64,000 bases of DNA. Source: Ordospora colligata OC4 (Eukaryota; Microsporidia; Ordosporidae). Position numbers and translations under genes: made by a program. This document shows, piece by piece, positions 55,491-64,000 of the stretch; positions within the stretch are counted from its first letter, which is position 1, and each line of letters starts with the position of its first letter. Below the pieces are notes generated by a model that was given only the letters and a program-made list of their open reading frames with translations, was not told the origin of the DNA and did no database searches. Where the stretch lies: the NCBI RefSeq assembly GCF_000803265.1, contig NW_014575403.1, forward strand, positions 1 to 64,000, written 5' to 3'.

Positions 55491-56873
55491 TTATTTCCGG
55501 AGGAGTGTTGCAATACGGTTGATTGCATGTGCAACCAATGTCCTGGTCGATCCGATGCTACTCTTTAAATTTCGCTCAAAGATCCTTGATGCATCAGCTG
55601 TTGAGTAATCAAGCATGAGTCTTTCTGCTGCAAATCTTACTGCTTCGTTCAAATCCAGTTTGAATATTCCACTGTTAATTAGTAAGCACCAGAACGCAAT
55701 GATTCTACCATAAGAGTGCCTTATTTTCACAAACACATCAACAGAGTTTGTAATGAATGCATGATACGCTCTGGCATCTTTCTTAAGATATTCACATATT
55801 GGTCTGCAGATGCTGATCTTTGCACAAAAAGGCTTTGGATCATTCCCAAACACATAGCTGAAATCAATGTGTAGAAATGATCCATCTGCAGTTACCATCA
55901 TGTTGCCTGGGTTTCTATCGCCAATACCTAATACATAGCAGATAACGGAATACGTGCTTAATGACTCAATAAAAACATCTGAGTGTGTACCAATGTATTT
56001 TTCAAGCTTACTACAGCTGTGTATTCTTGAAAATTCAAGTCCTTCAACAACCTCTACTAATCCTTCAGTCCTACTCAATGGAATAACGGTATATGTCACT
56101 AGCTGGATGTTCAGCAGCATTGAAAAATACTTGACTGTCTCAAGAACAAACATGTCTGTTGTCAAATCATCTCCTTGCTTGTATATTATCTTACAAATAT
56201 TGCTTGCAGCTCGTAGAAGCACAAGAATTGGAAAAGTCGATGATGCAAACACAGACGTATCCTGCACAAGAATCTCATCTACTGTGTTTACCGGAGAGAA
56301 TAGTGATGAGAATGCATCAGTGCCTGTACCTGAATTTCTGTGCTGAAAATATAACGATCCGTGTAATTTGCATTCTCGTTGCTTCTTTGTCCTATGTGAT
56401 CCTTGGGATGTCATCCTGTATATCTTGCGAACTTGGTTGATCAGGCGTAGTTGGCCTTCCAGTGTATCAAGCACTTGGTTATCGACTTCATATTGTGTGA
56501 ATTCACATATTGCATTTTCATAGGCACTGTCATGATCTTGTTGATTCAAACCATGTGTTATATCAATCCCAGATGTTCTTTTGAATTTTTTTGCATTAAA
56601 TAAATCACATTGCTGTAGGCATTTGAATCTGATTAGCCAGAACCTGGTTATTTGATGCTCAGATGGTAGCTGTAGATTTGAATTGTATTTAGGAATGAAT
56701 GACAAGTATATCTGCATGTTAGGAAAATTATCTGCATCAAGATACTTTGAAAGCTCATGTATTGCATGTTCACATCCGCTATTCAATACTCTATAAATGC
56801 TATTGATGAATGGGTCAGTATCTGTGATGTTGCAGTTTGTTATATCATCAATAAACTCTTTGAATTTGTGCAT
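55491..56873 (-). CDS. VPS34: Class III phosphatidylinositol 3-kinase Vps34, short and altered
   Basis: 460 residues, about half of yeast Vps34: the C2 domain is missing and the helical region is reduced. The kinase domain (~165-460) has the ATP-site lysine before GDDL (K232), a catalytic loop GIGDRNPGN (317-324) in which the usual DRH His is Asn321, and an activation-loop start HIDFSYVFGNDPKP where DFG reads DFS (337-339). The helical C-terminus ends HAINRIATLL as in Vps34. It would make PI3P for endosomal and vacuolar traffic. Catalysis may be weakened. No CCC motif at the start. Confidence 0.85.
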   Translation of the reverse strand: MHKFKEFIDDITNCNITDTDPFINSIYRVLNSGCEHAIHELSKYLDADNFPNMQIYLSFIPKYNSNLQLPSEHQITRFWLIRFKCLQQCDLFNAKKFKRTSGIDITHGLNQQDHDSAYENAICEFTQYEVDNQVLDTLEGQLRLINQVRKIYRMTSQGSHRTKKQRECKLHGSLYFQHRNSGTGTDAFSSLFSPVNTVDEILVQDTSVFASSTFPILVLLRAASNICKIIYKQGDDLTTDMFVLETVKYFSMLLNIQLVTYTVIPLSRTEGLVEVVEGLEFSRIHSCSKLEKYIGTHSDVFIESLSTYSVICYVLGIGDRNPGNMMVTADGSFLHIDFSYVFGNDPKPFCAKISICRPICEYLKKDARAYHAFITNSVDVFVKIRHSYGRIIAFWCLLINSGIFKLDLNEAVRFAAERLMLDYSTADASRIFERNLKSSIGSTRTLVAHAINRIATLLRK

Positions 56874-57001
56874 GAATGTTTATTATGTTATTTAATGTAT
56901 TGTCTGTATGAAACAACTGGATGATCACCCATGCATTGAATTATATATTCGTTGTGTGAGTTGATTTGCACAGGTATTTCAGTATCTTGAGCACACCCTT
57001 C

Positions 57002-58729
57002 ATGAAGCTTGAGCCAGGAACTGTTGAGGCACTGTACAACAGTCAAATAAACAATCCACTGTACCAGAATCCTGTGCTTCAGATAACATCGTTGGGTAAA
57101 CTATCAGTTGTAATTGGAGACAAGCAAAGATACCGTGTCAATGTATCTGATGGAGTGGGATACATGAAAGGCATTTTTTCAAGCGAGCTTACACACTATT
57201 TTGAGCAGGGATTGATCAACAAGCTGAGTCTGATAAAAACGGGCAAGTTTAGCGTGAGGTCTAAGGATGGAAACGTGTACATATACATCCAGGAAATTCT
57301 TGAGTATGAGGATTGTAATGTAGAGATAGGAAAGCCAGTCAACATAAGCACAGGGAATGCCTCTTTCAGCGATAACCAGGCAAGCCCAGGCCCAGGAGTT
57401 CACAAGAACGGATTACCTGTAACGCAGTATTGCAAAGAAGAGATAGACTATGATGCTGAAAAGAAGAGAACAAAGACAGAGAGTATTGATGATGGATTTA
57501 CAGCAATTAACATGCTGAATCCGTTTCACAACAAATGGATTATCAAGGGACGAGTGATGGCGAAGAGTGACATAAGGAGATTCACGAATCAGAAAGGAGA
57601 AGGAAAGCTGTTCAACTTTGAAGTATCAGACGGAACGGCACAAGTGAAAGTAACGTGTTTTTCAGATACTGTGGATGTTTTCTATCCAATCGTTGAGATA
57701 GGAAAAGTATACTGTATTGAGAAAGGAACAATTAAAATGGCAAACAAGCAATACACTACGAATCCATTTGATTACGAGATTGTTCTTGACAAGAACTCTG
57801 AGGTCAGGCATGCAGCTGACGATGGATCGCCAAGATATTTCTTCAATTTTGTTAAGATTTCAGAATTGACTCCGGAGATGTCTTACTGTGATGTGATTGG
57901 CGTTGTGAAGGATGTATATCCATCGTCTACTGTAGTAGTCAAGAGTACACAGAATGAGCTTCTTAAAAGAGATGCGGTTGTCGTTGATGAGAGTGGAAGT
58001 GTGAGACTGACGCTGTGGGGAGCCAAAGCAGAACTTGATATTGAGAGCGGGATGGTACTTGCAATGAAGTCTGTGAAGATTAGTGACTTCAGTGGGGTTT
58101 CAGTGTCTACAGCTGGAAATACTCAGGTATTAATTAATCCGGATATTTCTGAAGCGCATGAACTTGCAGGATGGTATCAAACTGTAGGCAAGGATGTTCA
58201 GATAGTGCTTCCCAAAAGAGAAGAAAAGAAAAAGCTGATACAGGAAGTGAAGGATAACGAGCTGCATTATTCAAGCATACAAGGGACTGTAATGTTTCTG
58301 AAGGAAGATGGATTGTGGTATGCATCATGTCCTGGCGAAGGATGCAACAAGAAAGTTGCTATGGAGGGGAATGGATGTTATAGATGTGAGAGATGCAATA
58401 TGGCATATGAGGAATGCAACTATAGATACATGGTTAGCATGCATCTTGGAGATTTTACCGGACAGATGTGGGTGAATTTGTTTGATGAGGTGGCAACAAG
58501 CTTATTTGGAATAACAGCGAAAGAAATGAAGACAATGAGTGAGGACTCACCTGCAGACCTGCAATCCTTGATCAAGGGAATGTACTTCAAGGAATATGTT
58601 TTTAAGGTCAAGTCAAAGCAGGACAATTACAATGATGAAATCAGAATGAGATACACTGTATTGAATGTAAACGAATTAGATACATCAAAGGAAAGCAAAA
58701 GGCTTCTTGATCTAATTGAAAAGATTTGA
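57002..58729 (+). CDS. RFA1: Replication protein A large subunit
   Basis: 575 residues. Single-stranded DNA-binding protein for replication and repair. N-terminal OB fold (~1-105), linker, DNA-binding OB domains A and B (starting at NPFHNKWIIKGRVMAKSDIRRF, then FFNFVKISEL), and C-terminal domain C with a zinc ribbon (CPGEGCNKKV, then CYRCERC). Order and length agree with yeast Rfa1. The frame opens with TTG at 56966; the ATG at 57002 follows ACCCTTC. Confidence 0.94.
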   Translation: MKLEPGTVEALYNSQINNPLYQNPVLQITSLGKLSVVIGDKQRYRVNVSDGVGYMKGIFSSELTHYFEQGLINKLSLIKTGKFSVRSKDGNVYIYIQEILEYEDCNVEIGKPVNISTGNASFSDNQASPGPGVHKNGLPVTQYCKEEIDYDAEKKRTKTESIDDGFTAINMLNPFHNKWIIKGRVMAKSDIRRFTNQKGEGKLFNFEVSDGTAQVKVTCFSDTVDVFYPIVEIGKVYCIEKGTIKMANKQYTTNPFDYEIVLDKNSEVRHAADDGSPRYFFNFVKISELTPEMSYCDVIGVVKDVYPSSTVVVKSTQNELLKRDAVVVDESGSVRLTLWGAKAELDIESGMVLAMKSVKISDFSGVSVSTAGNTQVLINPDISEAHELAGWYQTVGKDVQIVLPKREEKKKLIQEVKDNELHYSSIQGTVMFLKEDGLWYASCPGEGCNKKVAMEGNGCYRCERCNMAYEECNYRYMVSMHLGDFTGQMWVNLFDEVATSLFGITAKEMKTMSEDSPADLQSLIKGMYFKEYVFKVKSKQDNYNDEIRMRYTVLNVNELDTSKESKRLLDLIEKI

Positions 58730-58849
58730 TAATAAACATTTGATATCACTGATATTTGCTTGTATTTTTAAGTTAGCGTACATTCACGTGATAATCAGTA
58801 CAATTGTATCATAATTGATAATCTATAATTTGGTTTAAACTCCCTGTGC

Positions 58850-59335
58850 ATGCAATACAAAAGGATCGGCAAGATAGCTAGGGAAAAAATAATTGAGTCT
58901 CAAGAATTCAGAGCGATGAGATCACTGACATACAGCGACCTGGTCAATGAGATATGCAAACTAAACTCAATAGGCGGCATGATCAGGAACACACCTCATA
59001 GATTTATATGCCTCGTTCATAAACTAGACTCAATTTCCTTGATAGATGATGTTGTTGCAGAAGCATTGGAAGATATGAAGCCTAGACACATAGGTCCATC
59101 ATTGACAGCCAATGACTTTAAAGGGAATGTATATCTCTTGACTGCGTTTTTATTGTACTTGAGGCTATCTGTGAACTTTCACCAATACAGAGACCTGATA
59201 AAGTGCTTTGAAGCAGACTTCAGGAAAATCACTGTAGTCAACGAGCAAAATACAAGATTCTCTATGTACATCGATGTGTTTGTGGATGATTTGCTTAACA
59301 AGCCCAGGGTTCTTGGCATCTGTCTCAACATATAA
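58850..59335 (+). CDS. PRP38: Pre-mRNA splicing factor Prp38
   Basis: 161 residues, the conserved core only. Prp38 is a tri-snRNP protein needed for spliceosome activation. GGMIRNTPHRFICLVHKL, the helix FKGNVYLLTAFLLYLRLSVNFHQY (Prp38: YVRxLGAFYLRLTG), FEADFRKI and IDVFVDDLLNKPRVLGI follow the family in order. The RS-rich tail of larger homologues is absent. The ATG follows TCCCTGTGC. Confidence 0.8.
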   Translation: MQYKRIGKIAREKIIESQEFRAMRSLTYSDLVNEICKLNSIGGMIRNTPHRFICLVHKLDSISLIDDVVAEALEDMKPRHIGPSLTANDFKGNVYLLTAFLLYLRLSVNFHQYRDLIKCFEADFRKITVVNEQNTRFSMYIDVFVDDLLNKPRVLGICLNI

Positions 59336-59453
59336 CTAAATGCTACCACAAATATTGTAATACTTAGATAAGCTGCATTTGTATACTCAAGCTTTGCATA
59401 CTCAAGCGCAGAAGAGATATTACAAATCATAAGCCATAAGTTTAATATAATGC

Positions 59454-62279
59454 TCAAACCTTCTGAATAACTCGCTCTGTGTTGAGAACACTAAACATCG
59501 TACTCTTCTGCTTCTCAGACATTTCATGAACTGCCCTGCTTGCATAGGATCCAGGCATAGGCTGACTCAGTATGGATGATATGTATCCAAAAGGCTCAAA
59601 GTGGTCCAGGGATGTCTCAAAGTATATGTCTTCCTCCAAGAAAACATCTCCATAACTCCCATCGCTTGAAGCATACTCTTCTTCTTCACAATACGATTCA
59701 TCCACTTCTTCATCCTCCTCTTCTTTCATCTGATTCCTCAACTTGATTGCTGCTGGAAGCGATGTCACAACAGCCACTATGAATCCAATAAACCCTTGCA
59801 TATCCAAACCAGGAATCTCTCCATCTCTCAGTCCACACACTGCTCCAATAAATAGCATGCATATCTTCTTGTCATGAACCCTCTTAAAGTTATTGCGCTG
59901 TGTAAATAGATTCCTTAAAATCTCCTCAAGTCGTTTATGCTCTACAAGTATCCTTATAGTATCATTTGGTCGCAGAATAAAGCTGTTCATCACAACCTCA
60001 AGTACATAAACCATTGCTGTTCCTGCCTCATCAACCATAGACAGCCCAGAGATCGCAACATTCAAGAAAAACTCTAATCTGGACGGGTCTGCATTCACTA
60101 CTTCATTGCCTATGTTCAGAATAATCGACTCAATAATCCTGCACCCATCCATAAACTCGTCCTCATAGAAATTCTCCTCATTACAAAGACAGAACTTAGA
60201 TATCACTGAGTATATCCCAGTTAAGATGCTTGTGTTCATCACACTTTCCTTCCCATACGTTACAAAGTTGTCTATCAGATCTGCTACATTCGAAGAGTAT
60301 ATTGCAATATCATCAATCGGAAGGTTCAAAACCATGTGGAATAATCCCCACATCGATCTTTCTATCCTCTTAATCATAAACACATATCCGTTCAGAATAT
60401 CAAGCATCTCCTGATAGAAGTCTTCCTTCCCCTCATTCAATATAAAATACAGGACATCATAAGAATTCATGTATGCATGCTCCAAAACAACAGAGCCATG
60501 CTCCAGTGACAGAATAAGGCTCTCTATGTTCCTCAAAAATCCCATTACCAGCATCGCTTTCTCCTCACTAAGCTCCTCAGTGCTTGACAGATGTGTAATA
60601 ACAATCCCAGAAATTGATCTAACAAGTTCAGGCGCATATTTCACCATCTCCTCAGGATAGTACTCAGTAATCGTATCAAGTAGAATAGTCAATGGCTCAA
60701 GATCATACGCATTCAACAGTCGCAATATACTTTCTAACACAACAGGAATAAGCTGCTTAAACTTCTCACTTGCCATTTCATTCGACATAAAAAAGGACAT
60801 TGCAAGCGTTGCCTCAACATACAGCACTCGATGGCTCGACATCATCAATGCATGAACCTCATCTAACAGTCCAATCGCCTCAGTACCAATCGGCAGATCC
60901 TCCTCAATTATCGACAAAAAATAGCATGCCTGGGACTTTAGCACCAAACATTCTCCTCTTAAATTCGGTATCACATGGTTCATCACCACATACACAAGAA
61001 CATTCATTGCCTTCTTCATAAGCGTGCTCTTGATGCTTGCCAGTAGAAAAAAAGACCCATATGCCATCCTCAAATTCTCCTTGCTTGGATTCTCCTTACA
61101 GTTGTCCAACACTGACACAAGGCACTTCAACATCTCATTAAATTTCTCTTCATTGTTCTTCATCTTCGACACTATCTCTCGGAACAGTCCGTTCAAGTTG
61201 CTTCGCAATGTGCTTCTGAAATACCCATACTTCTCTCGCAGGTATTTCTCTGCATCCTGCTCAAAGTCCTCCTCATCTGCTTCAGACAATGAGTAAACAG
61301 GTAGTATATATCCAAACACCAAATACGGTATGTCCCTCTCCACATACTCATTAAAAGTCGCATCAGACACAAGCAATGCAAAAAAATCCACTGCACAAAC
61401 CTCAATCTCTTCCCTCAGCTTGCTTCTTTCCTGCACAACCTTCAGAAACATAGGATACACCTCGCGAAGTCTACTAACATCCTTAACATACTCAGAAAGC
61501 TCGTTGTTCTTGTAAAACTTCTTCAGTCCCTTGCTGTATTCCCTATAAATAAAATTCGCTGCCAATTCCTTGCAATCAAGGACTCCCTCAACTTCATTGT
61601 TCTCCAGCCCCATCGTTCGCAATGCAAGTCCAAAAACATAAGAAAATGCTTCTATGCATGACAAGTACTTCGGAATCGAGTAGTAGCAGTATGACTTCAC
61701 CAGCACATTCAATCCAACTTTCAGCATCACATAGTCCCCCATCTCAAAGAACATATGCACCTTCTCAAGAATGTCCCTGCCAGATCCTCCATATATCTTT
61801 TCTAAAGCACTCTCTATGTTTGATCGTATCTCATCTGCCTCAAAAACTTTTGAGTACATGTTCAATGCTGTATAAACATGATTCACATCAGGAACCTTCA
61901 GGAATTGCGACGCCTTTTCAAAAAGCACTTCAATTCGATCGAGACTCTTCTCCTTATTGAAAATATGCACAAGAATCGCATTGTAAGAAACCCTCGTCAC
62001 ATCGTCCCCATATAGAAACATATCGAGAATCTCCTCAATCAATCTATTCTTAGCTAGTGCATATGCATCGTTATTCCACTGGTTGATAATTGCATTCTTG
62101 AAATAAAGCGATGATACCCTCTTGACTATTGCGTTCGTGTCCATCATACTTCCCCTAATCAGAGACATAACAAACACAGGATCCTTCTCCTTCTCCATCA
62201 AAATCCTTTCTGCTTCATTCCTCTTACGTGAGTCTACATCAATTGTCTGAAGAAACAGACTACAAGCTTCTTCGTTCAT
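59454..62279 (-). CDS. Importin-7/8 type karyopherin (Sxm1/Nmd5)
   Basis: 941 residues of HEAT repeats. Importin-beta N-terminal region at about 1-95 (NEAERILMEKEKDPVF, VKRVSSLYFKNAI). LVLKSQACYFLSIIEE and the acidic loop EEEDEEVDES (~845-855) followed by FETSLDHFEPF near the C-terminus match the Sxm1/Nmd5/importin-7 group, which carries ribosomal proteins and other cargo into the nucleus with RanGTP. The ATG at 62279 follows TGCCCAT; the frame is open five residues further up. Confidence 0.82.
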   Translation of the reverse strand: MNEEACSLFLQTIDVDSRKRNEAERILMEKEKDPVFVMSLIRGSMMDTNAIVKRVSSLYFKNAIINQWNNDAYALAKNRLIEEILDMFLYGDDVTRVSYNAILVHIFNKEKSLDRIEVLFEKASQFLKVPDVNHVYTALNMYSKVFEADEIRSNIESALEKIYGGSGRDILEKVHMFFEMGDYVMLKVGLNVLVKSYCYYSIPKYLSCIEAFSYVFGLALRTMGLENNEVEGVLDCKELAANFIYREYSKGLKKFYKNNELSEYVKDVSRLREVYPMFLKVVQERSKLREEIEVCAVDFFALLVSDATFNEYVERDIPYLVFGYILPVYSLSEADEEDFEQDAEKYLREKYGYFRSTLRSNLNGLFREIVSKMKNNEEKFNEMLKCLVSVLDNCKENPSKENLRMAYGSFFLLASIKSTLMKKAMNVLVYVVMNHVIPNLRGECLVLKSQACYFLSIIEEDLPIGTEAIGLLDEVHALMMSSHRVLYVEATLAMSFFMSNEMASEKFKQLIPVVLESILRLLNAYDLEPLTILLDTITEYYPEEMVKYAPELVRSISGIVITHLSSTEELSEEKAMLVMGFLRNIESLILSLEHGSVVLEHAYMNSYDVLYFILNEGKEDFYQEMLDILNGYVFMIKRIERSMWGLFHMVLNLPIDDIAIYSSNVADLIDNFVTYGKESVMNTSILTGIYSVISKFCLCNEENFYEDEFMDGCRIIESIILNIGNEVVNADPSRLEFFLNVAISGLSMVDEAGTAMVYVLEVVMNSFILRPNDTIRILVEHKRLEEILRNLFTQRNNFKRVHDKKICMLFIGAVCGLRDGEIPGLDMQGFIGFIVAVVTSLPAAIKLRNQMKEEEDEEVDESYCEEEEYASSDGSYGDVFLEEDIYFETSLDHFEPFGYISSILSQPMPGSYASRAVHEMSEKQKSTMFSVLNTERVIQKV

Positions 62280-62371
62280 ATGGGCACTAAACATTTTTTA
62301 AAAAATCTTTACTCATATGTTATATCTTACACATCCACTATTCACTAAATAACATCATCAGTCAAATCCTT

Positions 62372-63907
62372 TTATTGACTTCTCTCTGCAACTATCGTCG
62401 AGTCAATCATGATAATTGACAGAGCTGCGCTAAACGACGCTTTGACCATATTCCTCTTCACCTCCAATGGCTCATACACTCCAAGGTCTTTCATATCCCC
62501 AATCCCAGATACACATATCCCCATCATATCCTGTCCATTCGCATGTCTTTTTCTAAGATCCTGCACTACACTTATAGTGTCCAATCCAAAGTTCTTTGCA
62601 AGCAGCTGTGGTATCTTCTCAAATGCCTGAGAAACCGCCTTTGCAACAAACATCTTCTTGTTACTGTACTCAAGCGATCGCTGTCTGATTATCCACGAAA
62701 GCTCCATCTCCATCGAGCCTCCTCCAGTCACCACTCTTCCTGTCTTCAATGCAACCCTGACTGCACATATTCCATCATTCACAGCTCTTCCAACCTCTTC
62801 AAGAACTTCATTTCCAGGTCCTCGCAGTATCATAGTACATGCATTCATACTTCCTCCCTGTAAAAAGTTGTATCTTGCTTTTCCAACTTGTCGTTCCTCA
62901 AAAAGCGTACATCCTCCAACACTTCCTTCTAAATATTCTGTAGATCCAAGAATGCTTCCTCCACACGACCTAACCACTCTGTTAAGATCGTCCTTCATCA
63001 CCCTGCCTGCACAAAATATCCCATGCCTTGCAAAATACTGCGTTGCATAATCTCCAATAGGCAAAGAGCTTAGCACCACATTTGCTCCACTGCTTATGAT
63101 TTCATCAAGCTTCCTTCGTATTATTGTCCACTCCGCATCAACCACCTTCTGATACTCAGAAACATTCCCAACCCTGATTTCCGCATTGTCCCGCTCGCTC
63201 TTCCATTCAAGCTCAACATTCAGGCATAGCACCCGTGGATTCACTATTCTCTTCGGCTGCTGTTCATACCCTGCATATGTAAAACACTTCTCAAACGCAA
63301 TCCCATCAACCACAAACGAATCCCCAATGCTGCCCCCCTGCACTTTCTTCACACCAATCGATTCGTTGTCATCTGCATCAACAAGCCGGACTGTGTCAAC
63401 TATCATCTTCGAAAAGTGCTTCCTTTCATTCCTTATGCTTTTAGACGTAATGCACGTTTCCCCTAGCTTGTACAGCATCTCTTCAGACGCCTCCATTCCT
63501 AATCCATCTAGGTGCTTCACGCAAAGTGCCTGCAGCTCATTCAGGCACTCTCTAATCACTCCAAGCTCAAATCCTTCCTTTATCAAAGGTTTCAAACTAT
63601 CCAGTATCTCAGCAGTTAGTATCACAACACTCGTTGTTCCATCTCCAACCTCATTATCCTGTGCCTCAGAAAGTCCCACTAGTAGCTTCCCAACAGGATG
63701 CTTCACATTCATCTGCTTCAGAATCGTTGCTCCATCATTCGTAACAACCATCTCCTTCCCTGAAAACAGCTTATCCATTCCATAAGGTCCAAGTGTGCTT
63801 CCAAGAAACTCCGCTATCTTCACACACACATCTATGTTCGATACTACCTGGAGACGCCCCTCTCGAGGATCCGCTATTCTTTCCGTTTGCACAAAAAGCT
63901 GATTCAT
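62372..63907 (-). CDS. CCT7: Chaperonin CCT subunit eta
   Basis: 511 residues. CCT ring subunit with LGPYGMDKL, NDGATILK and GDGTTSVVILTAE, and the hinge GGGSMEMELS. The eta identity comes from VKKVQGGSIGDSFVVDGIAFEKCFTYAGYEQQPKR, LELKAEKDNAEI-like LEWKSERDNAEIRV and SSLPIGDYATQYFA. Upstream in-frame codons (GTG at 63946, ATG at 63934) are open, but the ATG at 63907 follows GAGCCCAGA. This is the second CCT subunit in the window after CCT3. Confidence 0.92.
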   Translation of the reverse strand: MNQLFVQTERIADPREGRLQVVSNIDVCVKIAEFLGSTLGPYGMDKLFSGKEMVVTNDGATILKQMNVKHPVGKLLVGLSEAQDNEVGDGTTSVVILTAEILDSLKPLIKEGFELGVIRECLNELQALCVKHLDGLGMEASEEMLYKLGETCITSKSIRNERKHFSKMIVDTVRLVDADDNESIGVKKVQGGSIGDSFVVDGIAFEKCFTYAGYEQQPKRIVNPRVLCLNVELEWKSERDNAEIRVGNVSEYQKVVDAEWTIIRRKLDEIISSGANVVLSSLPIGDYATQYFARHGIFCAGRVMKDDLNRVVRSCGGSILGSTEYLEGSVGGCTLFEERQVGKARYNFLQGGSMNACTMILRGPGNEVLEEVGRAVNDGICAVRVALKTGRVVTGGGSMEMELSWIIRQRSLEYSNKKMFVAKAVSQAFEKIPQLLAKNFGLDTISVVQDLRKRHANGQDMMGICVSGIGDMKDLGVYEPLEVKRNMVKASFSAALSIIMIDSTIVAERSQ

Positions 63908-64000
63908 TCTGGGCTCAAATTTTTCATGCTCCATAAACACATGCACAGTACATCACAGGAAAAACTTCTGCTTGATTACAGGCCAAGGCACTTCAGGCCA

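Overview
The window looks like a piece of a microsporidian nuclear genome: a compact, nearly intron-less eukaryotic genome of an obligate intracellular parasite related to fungi. The strongest evidence is three copies of the bacterial-type nucleotide (ADP/ATP) transporter family that microsporidia use to take energy from the host. Supporting evidence is the dense packing (52 protein genes and 4 tRNAs in 64 kb, each protein read as one uninterrupted frame), fungal-type proteins that are often shorter than their yeast counterparts, and a C- or G-run placed just before most start codons, as known from Encephalitozoon. Base composition is only moderately AT-rich by eye and intergenic gaps are mostly 50-330 bp, so this is not one of the very AT-rich or hyper-compact lineages. 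I cannot name a genus.

Layout. 1-9.2 kb: the 5' part of a CDC7 kinase, proteasome RPT3, a small secreted orphan, V-ATPase subunit D, an ARS2/SERRATE homologue, tRNA-Asn, ribosomal protein uL23, SRP receptor alpha, ribose-5-phosphate isomerase, proteasome RPN7 and tRNA-Val. 9.5-22.4 kb: PRP31, Pol III subunit RPC34, eIF3i, a TCP10/CPAP G-box protein, CCT3, RPB2, an NF-YB/HAP3 histone-fold protein, exosome RRP46, KRE33/NAT10 and U1-C. 22.7-34.7 kb: tRNA-Ser, a DGAT-type MBOAT enzyme next to a GPAT-type acyltransferase, kinesin-14, REI1, pyrophosphatase, a small histone-fold candidate, a Rho GTPase, two orphans, cofilin, cap methyltransferase, SEC5 and ribosomal protein uS12. 34.9-51.3 kb: RPN10, the three nucleotide transporters, a possible RPC31, RRP3, an MscS channel, tRNA-Pro, FHIT, UBE3D/Ipa1, UTP10 and UNG. 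51.6-64 kb: proteasome alpha1, an SDR enzyme, an AGC pseudokinase, TIM50, a short VPS34, RPA1, PRP38, an importin-7/8 type karyopherin and CCT7.

How the genes fit together. Most are housekeeping genes for transcription, mRNA capping and splicing, ribosome assembly, translation, folding (CCT) and protein degradation (RPT3, RPN7, RPN10, alpha1). U1-C, PRP31 and PRP38 together imply that a spliceosome is retained. TIM50 implies a mitosome that still imports protein. The host-facing set is the nucleotide transporters, the MscS channel and one secreted orphan. Genes alternate between strands with no operon-like order.

Start codons. Many frames open with a non-ATG codon or have several possible ATGs. 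I used the first sensible ATG behind a CCC/CCCC or GGG run where one was present, and say so in each entry. No rRNA, transposon, CRISPR array or obvious pseudogene was seen. Homology calls rest on motif recognition from memory and were not checked by any search.
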